Positions 26,321 to 38,505 of a stretch of DNA of 64,000 nt are shown one piece after another (the stretch's first letter is position 1; every line of letters begins with the position of its first letter). Position numbers and translations under genes: made by a program. A model generated the notes under the pieces. That model did not search any database. It saw only the letters and a list, made by a program, of their open reading frames with translations, and was not told the DNA's origin. This DNA is from Prosthecobacter sp. SYSU 5D2. Lineage in GTDB: Bacteria > Verrucomicrobiota > Verrucomicrobiia > Verrucomicrobiales > Verrucomicrobiaceae. Location: contig NZ_JBBYXL010000008.1 of the NCBI RefSeq assembly GCF_039655865.1, positions 124,001-188,000 of the forward strand, written 5' to 3'.

Positions 26321-27400
26321 ATGACTTCCGCCCTGATTCTGCTCCTTGTGGTGATCTTTGTGGTGCTGGCCTTTGAGTACATCAATGGCTTTCACGACAC
26401 GGCCAACGCCATCGCCACCGTGGTCTCCACCAAGGTGCTAACGCCCCGCCAGGCCATCATCCTGGCCGCCTCGGCGAATCTCGTCGGCGCCCTGTGGGGA
26501 GATGCCGTGGCCAAGACCATCGGCAGCGGCTTGGTGGATACCGCATTCGTCACCACCATGACCATTCTCGCCGCGATGATCGGGGGCATCATCTGGAACC
26601 TGATCACCTGGTACTTCGGCCTGCCCAGCAGCAGCAGCCATGCCCTCATCGGCGGCCTGTGCGGTGCCTCTCTTGCCTCGGCCAAGGGAGACTGGAACGT
26701 CCTCATCTGGGCCAAGGAAAAGGTGAACCCTGAAACCGGTGCCATCACCGTGGATGGCATCTGGCCAAAGGTGGTCGTGCCAATGATCACCTCTCCGGTC
26801 CTGGGTTTTGTGATCGGCTTCATCTTCATGGGGCTGCTGTTCATCCTGATCCGCAACTGGCGCCCAAACCTCATCAACAACATCTTCGGCAAGCTCCAGA
26901 TTGTCAGCGCCGCCTACATGGGATTTGGCCACGGATTTGCCGATGCACAGAAGACCATGGGTATCCTGGCGCTGACGCTTTACACGGCCACCCAGGCAGG
27001 CACCCTGGATGATGCACCGGCCTTCCTGAGCTTTCTGCGCACGCCGGAGTTTGACGTGGCGACCTGGATCAAGATCCTCTGCGCCGTCGTCATGGCTGCG
27101 GGCACATGGGCGGGTGGCTGGCGTATCATCAAGACCCTGGGCCACCGGATGGTGAAAATGAAGCCCGTGCACGGCTTCGCCGCTGAGATGACCGGCGCGA
27201 CCATCCTGGCCGTCACCGGTCACATGGGCATGCCCGTTTCCACCACGCACACGATCACGACTTCCATCATGGGTGTAGGGGCTGCCAAGCGCTTCAATTC
27301 CATCCGCTGGACGCTCGTGGAGCGCATCGTCTGGGCCTGGGTGCTGACCATTCCGATCACGGCGGGGTTGTCGTATGTGATTTTTAAGGCGCTGGATTGA
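26321..27400 (+). CDS. pit: Low-affinity inorganic phosphate transporter (PiT family)
   Basis: A 359-residue polytopic permease. Both PiT signature repeats are present: GFHDTANAIATVVSTKVL near the N-terminus and GHMGMPVSTTHTITTSIM near the C-terminus. FGLPSSSSHALIGGLCGASLA and YMGFGHGFADAQKTMGIL also match. About ten membrane helices are predicted by eye. It takes up metal-phosphate with protons or sodium. It follows the DUF47 gene by 12 bp. ATG at 26321. Downstream, after 98 bp, two convergent AT-rich genes begin. Confidence 0.95.
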   Translation: MTSALILLLVVIFVVLAFEYINGFHDTANAIATVVSTKVLTPRQAIILAASANLVGALWGDAVAKTIGSGLVDTAFVTTMTILAAMIGGIIWNLITWYFGLPSSSSHALIGGLCGASLASAKGDWNVLIWAKEKVNPETGAITVDGIWPKVVVPMITSPVLGFVIGFIFMGLLFILIRNWRPNLINNIFGKLQIVSAAYMGFGHGFADAQKTMGILALTLYTATQAGTLDDAPAFLSFLRTPEFDVATWIKILCAVVMAAGTWAGGWRIIKTLGHRMVKMKPVHGFAAEMTGATILAVTGHMGMPVSTTHTITTSIMGVGAAKRFNSIRWTLVERIVWAWVLTIPITAGLSYVIFKALD

Positions 27401-27498
27401 GGTTCTATAACGAGACTGACTGGAGGCATCTGCGGCCAGTCGCGGGGTTCATTATCTTGTCGTTCCCGGTTAGAAATGGGTTTGGCAGAATAATAAGA

Positions 27499-27969
27499 TC
27501 AGACATCTGCCAACCACTGCCTCATTTTGGCCAAATGCGGACTTCCTGCGGCCTCGCAGGCTGCCAGGTAGCTCAACAGATGCTTCCGATGCTTTTTGGC
27601 GTTTTGATGGAGGCCGGTGTGGTTATCTGGAAGATTGAAGTCCACAGGCCTTACGCCCACTCGCTTTCCAATAAGGTATAACCAAGGTTCCAGATCAGGT
27701 TGAATTTCGATCAGTCGTTTTCCTTGTCCGGGATGCAGGAACAACCGCAAACTCACATGAGGTGCATCTTCGACGAGTTTGAACTCTCTCAGGTAAGGCG
27801 GCGGCGGCTGGCCAGGGTCCTCGTCAATGAGGCCAATATCCTTCGCATTTTCCGATTTGGAAAGCGCGTGTGATACGCGCCCTTTTCCAGCATGATGTGA
27901 CACCTGGGCACGGGATTTTCCCAGCGCCAGAATTAATGTTTCATCGTTGTCGCATTCGAGATGGATCAT
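27499..27969 (-). CDS. Small TOPRIM-like acidic-motif protein, partner of SMC/OLD-type ATPase
   Basis: A 156-residue protein whose ATG overlaps the ATPase stop codon by 4 bp (ATGA), so the two are translationally coupled. The N-terminus reads MIHLECDNDETLILALG and residues 44-53 read DIGLIDEDPG. An early Glu (E5/E10) followed by an Asp-x-Asp after a hydrophobic strand (D49, D51) is the pattern of TOPRIM metal-binding centres. The second half (LFLHPGQGKRLIEIQPDLEPW, HQNAKKHRKHLLSYL) is basic and helical. I recognise no named family. By analogy with OLD/PARIS-like pairs it could be a nuclease or effector held by the ATPase; that is inference. Base composition is poorer in GC than its neighbours. 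Confidence 0.8.
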   Translation of the reverse strand: MIHLECDNDETLILALGKSRAQVSHHAGKGRVSHALSKSENAKDIGLIDEDPGQPPPPYLREFKLVEDAPHVSLRLFLHPGQGKRLIEIQPDLEPWLYLIGKRVGVRPVDFNLPDNHTGLHQNAKKHRKHLLSYLAACEAAGSPHLAKMRQWLADV

Positions 27970-28961
27970 TCTTTCTCTGGCAGCAGCCGGTCAAAGTTGA
28001 AGAACGCATCCATGCTCCATTCCTTGATCTGGTCAATCTGCTCCTGATTGAGAGAATAGGCCTTGGTCTCAAAGTTTTCCATCCGGCAAAGCACCACGTT
28101 CAATTCAGAGGCGGGCGTTTTTGATAGCAGCGAGTCCAGCATGTATGGACTGTGAGTCGTCAGGAAGAACTGATTTCCCCGGTCATCCAGGGCAATCCGC
28201 TCGGCGAGGGTCTTGGTGTAAGGCGGGAATGAGTGAGCCTCGGGTTCGTCGAAGACGAGGACTTGATTGGAGTTGGTCTCCAAGGCCAAACTATAAAAGA
28301 CCATTCGGCGCAAGGTTTCAGATGCAGCCTCATATTGAAACGAAATAAACGTATCATCCACTTCCTTGGCTAGCATGACCTTTCCGAGTGAGCTGTCTAA
28401 GTTCAATTTGAGTCCAGAACCTTGAAAATAGGATGAAGAAATTTGCCGTGCGTTCTTGTTGGAAAGGAGCAACCTAAACAAGTTTGATCCAAATGGACAG
28501 GCTAACCTCTTTTCTTCAACTGATGGCTCACCTGCTTGATTGGAGAATACATAATAGCGCGTCAGTGAATCCAGCCATTCAATCCCGTCCCATTCCTTTG
28601 GATCATAAGGGTCCTCCCACTGCAAATCACTCGTCAAATCGCGCAAGGGTAGCGACTCGCGGGTTTCAGACATGGTCGTCAATGAAGTTGAAGAGCCATT
28701 GTCGGTGAACAGCAATTTTTCGTCATCGAAGCCGATTTCCACAGGGGAACTGAGATCATTATCAAAATGAAGCTGAGAACGCCGCTCCACCCGGATTGTC
28801 TTATTGAGACTTTGAAGTACGGGATAACACCACAGTGCTAGCGCCTCCAAAATATTCGTCTTACCCACATTCGGCTCTCCGATGAATACATTCACCCGGC
28901 GGCAATCCAGTTCGAGGTGCCGGATGGATTTGAAGTTACGGATGGAAAGCTTCTGGATCAT
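27966..28961 (-). CDS. SMC/OLD-like ATPase (AAA_15/AAA_21 type)
   Basis: A 331-residue RecF/SMC-type ATPase. IRNFKSIRHLELDCRRVNVF leads to Walker A GEPNVGKT (28-35). An ABC-signature-like segment lies at SETLRRMVFYSLAL (214-227). Walker B is VLVFDEPEAHS (D238, E239), and the H-loop is FLTTHSPYML (H270). The insertion between the ATPase halves (about 60-200) has no coiled coil and looks like a family-specific lid. No TOPRIM domain is fused, unlike OLD nucleases; the next gene may supply it. ATG at 28961 gives the canonical start MIQKLSIRNFKSI. The gene is clearly AT-richer than its surroundings (23 of 60 bases are G or C at 28381-28440, against 40 of 60 at 26641-26700), suggesting transfer. 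Confidence 0.9.
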   Translation of the reverse strand: MIQKLSIRNFKSIRHLELDCRRVNVFIGEPNVGKTNILEALALWCYPVLQSLNKTIRVERRSQLHFDNDLSSPVEIGFDDEKLLFTDNGSSTSLTTMSETRESLPLRDLTSDLQWEDPYDPKEWDGIEWLDSLTRYYVFSNQAGEPSVEEKRLACPFGSNLFRLLLSNKNARQISSSYFQGSGLKLNLDSSLGKVMLAKEVDDTFISFQYEAASETLRRMVFYSLALETNSNQVLVFDEPEAHSFPPYTKTLAERIALDDRGNQFFLTTHSPYMLDSLLSKTPASELNVVLCRMENFETKAYSLNQEQIDQIKEWSMDAFFNFDRLLPEKE

Positions 28962-29085
28962 GATCTGAAGGCTGGACCGTATTTGACGTGAGAGTCCACG
29001 AAGGAAGGTAACCATTCTGTCCGCCTTTCAGCAAGCGTTTTGCTCGGGCATCGTCTGAGCACAGATAAGAGCATTTCATTTCAAC

Positions 29086-29119
29086 AAAAAATCCCACGGC
29101 TTTGGACCGTGGGATTTTT
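29086..29119 (-). terminator. Rho-independent terminator after aconitase gene
   Basis: A 13-bp stem (AAAAATCCCACGG with CCGTGGGATTTTT) around a short loop, 42 bp beyond the minus-strand aconitase stop. The A run on the plus strand gives U's in the minus-strand transcript. It insulates the ATPase operon that lies further along on the same strand. Confidence 0.9.
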
Positions 29120-29160
29120 GAGTTTTCAGGGATGCGGACGGGGCGTCCGCGCTCCGTTGA

Positions 29161-31962
<2,802 letters not shown>

Positions 31963-32051
31963 CGGGTGATACTCAGGGATAGCGAGCCTAGCACAATTGG
32001 CACCAAAATTTTGCAGGTTTTCAAGCCGATGATGGCGATTTATGGTCCATC

Positions 32052-32678
32052 ATGACTTCCGATAAAATTCTGGACGGTTTAAAACAGATTGCCGCTCAAA
32101 CGGATGCGAATGTCAGATCGCTGCTCCTGGCAGGTCTCGTTTCTGAATTGTTTCGTGAGCGTGGATTTGAACCGGTCGTCGTGGGAGGTTCTGCGATCGA
32201 GTTTTACACCGACGGAGCATATACCTCTGGAGACACGGATATCTGTTGGGCAGGCATCAGCGTCCCAACCCCTTTTGAACGTGCGGAGGTCATGAGTCAG
32301 ATTCCAGGAGTCAGGGCTAACGGAACGAGATCCTGGATCATCGAAAATGCGTGGGTTGATCTTTTGGGGGAGCTCAGATCGTATGGTTCCCGGCCATTCA
32401 CTTCAACGCTGACACCCTTTGGAGAAGTTGTTTTTATTTCCGTCGAGGAAGTCCTGGCCGAGCGCGTGTTCGCCGCACGTCGTTGGGTCGGTTTCAACGC
32501 GGAAGATGATGCCTGTGCCAAAAAACTGATGGCCAGTATTTTAAGAGGCGAGATCTCCTGTGATTGGGAGACGGCGCGGCAAATTGCCGCACTTCCAGCA
32601 TATCGTTGTGAAAAAGAGCTTGAAGATGTAAAAGCGGAAGTCACTTCGGAACTGGAAACACCAAAGAAAAGAGTCTAA
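32052..32678 (+). CDS. Nucleotidyltransferase-fold protein (DUF6036/AbiEii-like)
   Basis: A 208-residue protein with the nucleotidyltransferase motif VVVGGSAIEFYTDGAYTSGD followed by TDICW: a Gly-Gly-Ser turn, then Asp-x-Asp about 16 residues on. A helical C-terminal part contains VEEVLAERVFAARRW and EDDACAKKLMASIL. Such stand-alone folds occur in AbiEii-type toxins, MNT-type antitoxin partners and uncharacterised DUF6036 proteins. No HEPN partner is adjacent. Codon usage is somewhat richer in A/T than in surrounding genes. A 75-residue gene follows after 9 bp. The exact family is uncertain; the fold assignment is fairly firm. ATG at 32052. Confidence 0.75.
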   Translation: MTSDKILDGLKQIAAQTDANVRSLLLAGLVSELFRERGFEPVVVGGSAIEFYTDGAYTSGDTDICWAGISVPTPFERAEVMSQIPGVRANGTRSWIIENAWVDLLGELRSYGSRPFTSTLTPFGEVVFISVEEVLAERVFAARRWVGFNAEDDACAKKLMASILRGEISCDWETARQIAALPAYRCEKELEDVKAEVTSELETPKKRV

Positions 32679-32687
32679 AATTGCCCC

Positions 32688-32915
32688 ATGATCCGCACCA
32701 CACTGCCCGTTGATCCTGAACGCTGCTACACCTGGGAGCAGTGGCAGGCGGGGCGTGCCGCCCGGCGGCGAACAGGGAATCTGGTGGCACCGGCCATCAT
32801 CCGCCGCAAGGAGGGAGCCGACGACAAAAGACTGAGGGCTACCTATGGAGGCGAGCGCGGCCCCCCTTTTAACAAGCCGTTTGATCCTCCCGGCACAGAG
32901 GAACTTGGGAAGTAA
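32688..32915 (+). CDS. Hypothetical small basic protein, 75 residues
   Basis: A 75-residue frame starting ATG at 32688, 9 bp after the nucleotidyltransferase stop and on the same strand. It is rich in Arg, Gly and Pro (WQAGRAARRRTG, GGERGPPFNKPFDPPG), with no membrane helix or known motif. The spacing suggests co-transcription, possibly as a small partner, but the sequence could also be non-coding. I cannot name a family. Confidence 0.45.
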   Translation: MIRTTLPVDPERCYTWEQWQAGRAARRRTGNLVAPAIIRRKEGADDKRLRATYGGERGPPFNKPFDPPGTEELGK

Positions 32916-33003
32916 GGAAACATTCATCCTGCCAGAACTTTCAGGCGTTGTTGAAACAAGCGGGTGCCTGGATTGCGTTTCCTGGTCTCGCTGATTCATC
33001 TTT

Positions 33004-33522
33004 ATGAAAACCCTTGTCACCCTGCTCGCCATGATCACCTTTGCCGCCCCGGCTGCCGACCTTCAGGACATTCCTTTGAAGACCATTGACGGCAAAGACG
33101 CGAGCCTCAAAGACCACGCGGATAAAGTGCTGCTCATCGTCAATGTCGCCTCGGAGTGCGGCTATACCGGCCAGTATTCGGGCCTCCAGGCGCTGCATGA
33201 CAAATATGCGAAGGAGGGTTTCGCAGTGCTGGGATTTCCCTGCAATGACTTTGGCGGGCAGGAACCGGGATCGGAGGCTGAAATCAAAACCTTCTGCACC
33301 AGCCGCTACAATGTGACCTTCCCCATGTTTGCAAAGGTCTCCATCACCGGCACGGACAAGCACCCTCTGTTCGCCGCGCTCACATCCACAGGCGAAGTGC
33401 AGTGGAACTTCGAGAAATTCCTGGTTGGCAAGAATGGCAAGCTCATCGCCCGGTATGGCTCGGATGCGGAACCGGAGGGCGGCGAAATCGAAGCTGCTGT
33501 TAAAAATGCGCTTGGGAAATGA
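33004..33522 (+). CDS. Glutathione peroxidase-like exported protein
   Basis: A 172-residue thioredoxin-fold peroxidase of the GPx/BtuE family, with a hydrophobic leader (MKTLVTLLAMITFAAPAA) suggesting export to the periplasm. The peroxidatic Cys is in NVASECGYTGQY, followed by GFPCNDFGGQEPGS and the Trp-Asn pair in VQWNFEKFLV that completes the active site. Such Cys enzymes usually use thioredoxin-like reductants. It reduces hydroperoxides. It lies 173 bp before an ECF sigma factor gene, which may reflect a shared stress response. ATG at 33004. Confidence 0.92.
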   Translation: MKTLVTLLAMITFAAPAADLQDIPLKTIDGKDASLKDHADKVLLIVNVASECGYTGQYSGLQALHDKYAKEGFAVLGFPCNDFGGQEPGSEAEIKTFCTSRYNVTFPMFAKVSITGTDKHPLFAALTSTGEVQWNFEKFLVGKNGKLIARYGSDAEPEGGEIEAAVKNALGK

Positions 33523-33695
33523 AGCCCAAGAAGGCCTGAGCGGTAGATTTCCGAATCCGCCGCTCTTCACATGACGCAAATGCTTGTGTGAATGCGCTTT
33601 CTTTGACATGGATCCTGCTGATAGCATCCTCAGGTGAGCCCAGGCATATCCTTACCGACAGCAGAATTCATTTCGCCATTGCCCCTCACCAATTC

Positions 33696-34262
33696 ATGAC
33701 TTCACTCGAAATCAGCGATGAAACCCTGGTCCAGCAGGTCGGCCAGGGGGATGTGCGCTCGTTCGAAAAGCTGTATGACCGCTTTTCTCCCCGGCTTTTT
33801 GGGCTGCTGAGGCAGATGCTGGAGGATGAAAAGGAGGCTGAAGATGTGCTCCAGGAGGGGTTCCTTTACCTCTGGGACCATGCGTCCAGTTATAATCCGG
33901 ACCGCAGCCGCGCCTTTACCTGGACGGTGATGATTTTCCGCCACAAGGCCATTGACCGCATGCGGGCCCTGGGAAGACGGGCCCGGGTGATGGAATCCGC
34001 CGCGTGTGAGCTGGCCGTTTTAGAACCCACAGCGGTGACAGCCGGAGAGACAGTGGACATGAAGGAACGGCAAAAACGGGTGCACACTGCCCTGAATGAG
34101 CTGCCCGGGGAACAACGCAAGCTGATCGAATTTGCTTTTTTGAAGGGCCTCACGCATCATGCCATTGCCGAATCACTCAATCTACCTTTAGGCACCGTGA
34201 AAACGAACATCCGGCGCGGCCTCCTGCGGCTGCGCGATTTGATGAAAGGAGGGCAGTCCTAA
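33696..34262 (+). CDS. ECF-type RNA polymerase sigma factor (SigK-like)
   Basis: A 188-residue ECF sigma factor. Region 2 contains FEKLYDRFSPRLFGLL, EDEKEAEDVLQEGFLYLWDHA and RAFTWTVMIFRHKAIDRMR. Region 4 contains LPGEQRKLIEFAFLKGLTHH and LNLPLGTVKTNIRRGLLRLR. The FLKGLTHHAIAESLNLPLGT part resembles the SigK group. ATG at 33696 fits; a longer frame begins in the intergenic region. Its stop overlaps the anti-sigma start by one base (TAATG), so the pair are translationally coupled. The upstream gap has a GAGCGG/CCGCTC hairpin but no convincing promoter. Confidence 0.92.
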   Translation: MTSLEISDETLVQQVGQGDVRSFEKLYDRFSPRLFGLLRQMLEDEKEAEDVLQEGFLYLWDHASSYNPDRSRAFTWTVMIFRHKAIDRMRALGRRARVMESAACELAVLEPTAVTAGETVDMKERQKRVHTALNELPGEQRKLIEFAFLKGLTHHAIAESLNLPLGTVKTNIRRGLLRLRDLMKGGQS

Positions 34263-35173
34263 TGGACGAACAACACGAAGAACTGGCCGCTCTGAATGCG
34301 CTGCATGCTCTGGATGATTCCGAGCAGAGCGCCCTGGAGATCGAGATGGCGCGCGACAGCGAATTGAGCGGCCTCGCCTTTGAACTGGACACCGTGGCCG
34401 CGACCCTGGCTGCCGCTGCGCCTGCCGTGAAGCCGCCGGCAAATGTCAAAGCGGCCCTGGTGGCCCAGGTGAGAGCCCGCAAAGCCACGCAGAAAAAAGA
34501 AAGCCGGAAGGCTGCCCAACCGCCCCGTTTTTATCAAGGGCTGACCTGGGGCATCGCGGCGGTGCTGGCCGCAGGCTGTTTCTGGCTTTGGACGGAGCGC
34601 AGCCACCTGGCCATGCAGGTCCAGGCCATGAGCGAGGTGGAAGAGGAAGCCCGGCGAAAGCTTATCGAGGTCCGCGATGAACGGGATGCCGCTGAGGCCA
34701 AAAATCAATCGGCGGCACAGCAACTGGCCAGGCTGCAAACGGAGCTGGAATCTGCCCGCCAGAGCGGCCAGGTGGCCCAGGAGCAACTGGCCACGCTGAG
34801 CGAGGAAATCGCCCAGCTGCGCCGCAAAGATGCCTTTGCCCAGATGCAAATCGCCACTCTGCAAAGCACCGTGGCCGCCTACAAAGAAGGCGTGGCCGTC
34901 GTCGTCTGGGACAGCGACAAAATGCAGGGCGTGCTGAAACTGGAAAAAATGCCGCCGGTGGAAACGGGCAAGGATTACCAGCTCTGGGTCGTGGATCCAA
35001 AGAATCCAGAGCCGGTGCCAGCAGGCATCGTCCGGGTGGATGCCCAGGGATTTGCCAGCGTGGATTTCAAACCTGCCGAAGTGGTCAGCAGCGCTGGCAA
35101 GTTTGCCCTCAGCATCGAGCGTGAAGGCGGCGTGCCCAAAAACGAAGGCCCGATCATCCTCATCGGCCCTTAG
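34262..35173 (+). CDS. Membrane anti-sigma factor (RskA family) with long coiled coil
   Basis: A 303-residue protein, partner of the ECF sigma factor. The N-terminus (about 1-85: EELAALNALHALDDSEQSALE) is a cytoplasmic sigma-binding domain lacking the His-Cys zinc motif. One membrane helix (about 93-112) follows. Then come some 100 residues of coiled coil (EVEEEARRKLIEVRDERDAA to EIAQLRRKDAFAQMQ), and a C-terminal RskA domain (AVVVWDSDKMQGVLKLEKM, YQLWVVDPKNPEPVPAGIV). In most RskA proteins the linker is short, so the coiled coil is notable. Start overlaps the sigma stop by one base. Confidence 0.92.
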   Translation: MDEQHEELAALNALHALDDSEQSALEIEMARDSELSGLAFELDTVAATLAAAAPAVKPPANVKAALVAQVRARKATQKKESRKAAQPPRFYQGLTWGIAAVLAAGCFWLWTERSHLAMQVQAMSEVEEEARRKLIEVRDERDAAEAKNQSAAQQLARLQTELESARQSGQVAQEQLATLSEEIAQLRRKDAFAQMQIATLQSTVAAYKEGVAVVVWDSDKMQGVLKLEKMPPVETGKDYQLWVVDPKNPEPVPAGIVRVDAQGFASVDFKPAEVVSSAGKFALSIEREGGVPKNEGPIILIGP

Positions 35174-35181
35174 CGAAGCGA

Positions 35182-35216
35182 AAAAGGCGCACCGGACGGA
35201 TGTCCGATGCGCCTTT
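35182..35216. terminator. Bidirectional terminator between anti-sigma and asd genes
   Basis: Stem AAAGGCGCA with TGCGCCTTT, broken by one unpaired position on each side, then CGGAC with GTCCG around a GGAT loop. A-rich and T-rich ends suit the two convergent genes. Confidence 0.87.
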
Positions 35217-35239
35217 GGAGGATGTCTAATCAACCTTGC

Positions 35240-36262
35240 TTACAGGCACTCGGCGATCTGGACGGCATTGAGCGCAGCTCCTTTCAGGAGCTGATCGCCG
35301 ACGACCCAGAAGCTGAGGCCATTACCCAGGGCGCAATCGAGACGCAAGCGGCCGATGGCGCAGTTGTCGCGACCGGCGATGTCCAGGGCCAGGGGATAGA
35401 CCTTGTTGGCGGGGTCGTCCAGCACGTCCAGGCCGGGGGCCTTGGAGAGGACTTCGCGGGCGATGGCGAGGTCCACCGGCTTTTCAAACTCGGCGCTGAT
35501 GGAGATGCTGTGGCTGCGGAAGACCGGGATGCGAACGCAGGTGACGGAGGCGCGGAAGTCCGGGTGGTGCATGATTTTGCGCCCCTCGTTCTCCATTTTC
35601 ATCTCCTCTTTGGTGTAGCCGTTATCCAGGAAGGAATCCACATGCGGGATGGCATTGAAGGCGATCTGATGGGGATACACATGCGGCTTGGAGTCCAGCT
35701 TGGCGGCGTCCCACTCGCGGTTTTCGGAAGCCCATTCGCGGCTCTGCTTTGCGAGTTCTTCGATGGCCTGGGCACCGGTGCCGGAGACGGCCTGGTAGCT
35801 GGAGGCAATAATGCGCTTCACACCAAAGGCCTGATGCAGCGGATACAGTGCCATGAGCGAGATGGCGGTGGTGCAATTCGGATTGGCAATGATGCCCTGG
35901 TGGCCTTTGACGTCCTCGGCATTGATCTCCGGCACCACCAGGGGGACGTTGGGATCCATGCGGAAGTAGGAGGAATTGTCCACCACGACGGCTCCAGCCT
36001 TGACGGCATGCGGGGCGAAGTCGCGGGAGATGCCGCCGCCTGCACTGAACAGGGCGATGTCCACACCGGCGAAGCTTTCTGGGGTCAGTTCCTTGATCGT
36101 CACGTCTTCACCCTTGAATTTCAGGGTCTTGCCGGCGCTTCGGGCGCTGGCGAGAAGGGTTAGCTGGCCGACAGGGAAGTGGCGCTGTTCCAGACAGCGC
36201 AGCATTTCCGCACCCACCGCTCCGGTGGCGCCGACGACTGCGACGTGCTTGAGGTTGCTCAT
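35240..36262 (-). CDS. asd: Aspartate-semialdehyde dehydrogenase
   Basis: A 340-residue enzyme that reduces aspartyl phosphate to aspartate semialdehyde in lysine, threonine and methionine synthesis. Motifs are the Rossmann loop VVGATGAVGAEMLRCL, the family segment FSAGGGISRDFAP, the active-site Cys in IIANPNCTTAISLMAL, SSYQAVSGTGAQA, and the catalytic His region RIPVFRSHSISIS. Length fits the Gram-positive-like Asd group. It stands alone on the minus strand, convergent with the anti-sigma gene and divergent from acs across 143 bp. ATG at 36262. Confidence 0.96.
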   Translation of the reverse strand: MSNLKHVAVVGATGAVGAEMLRCLEQRHFPVGQLTLLASARSAGKTLKFKGEDVTIKELTPESFAGVDIALFSAGGGISRDFAPHAVKAGAVVVDNSSYFRMDPNVPLVVPEINAEDVKGHQGIIANPNCTTAISLMALYPLHQAFGVKRIIASSYQAVSGTGAQAIEELAKQSREWASENREWDAAKLDSKPHVYPHQIAFNAIPHVDSFLDNGYTKEEMKMENEGRKIMHHPDFRASVTCVRIPVFRSHSISISAEFEKPVDLAIAREVLSKAPGLDVLDDPANKVYPLALDIAGRDNCAIGRLRLDCALGNGLSFWVVGDQLLKGAALNAVQIAECL

Positions 36263-36405
36263 GGTTGTGTGTTTTTAGGTTGGGGGAAAGGGGGCAGACA
36301 GGTTAGACCTGATGCGACGGATTGCAACACTCTGCTGTTGCCAGGGCATGTTTGCTGCATGTAGCCTGGATTTTCCTGCGTTTAATCCGTCCGTTTCAAC
36401 CAACC

Positions 36406-38412
<2,007 letters not shown>

Positions 38413-38440
38413 TCTGGCCTAACAGGTTTTAAGTTTATCA

Positions 38441-38477
38441 CAAAAAACCCGCGCAGTCACCTGCGCGGGTTTTTTGT
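38441..38477. terminator. Bidirectional terminator between acs and leuS
   Basis: Perfect 15-bp stem (AAAAAACCCGCGCAG with CTGCGCGGGTTTTTT) and TCAC loop between the convergent acs and leuS stops. Confidence 0.95.
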
Positions 38478-38505
38478 GTGAAAGGCGGGACGCGTTCTCC
38501 TGTGA

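Noticed and set aside
27499-28961. Assignment of the ATPase pair to Gabija, a retron or PARIS
   Set aside because: There is no TOPRIM fused to the ATPase and no UvrD-like helicase (Gabija), no reverse transcriptase (retron), and the partner is much smaller than the DUF4435 protein of PARIS. Similarity is in organisation only.
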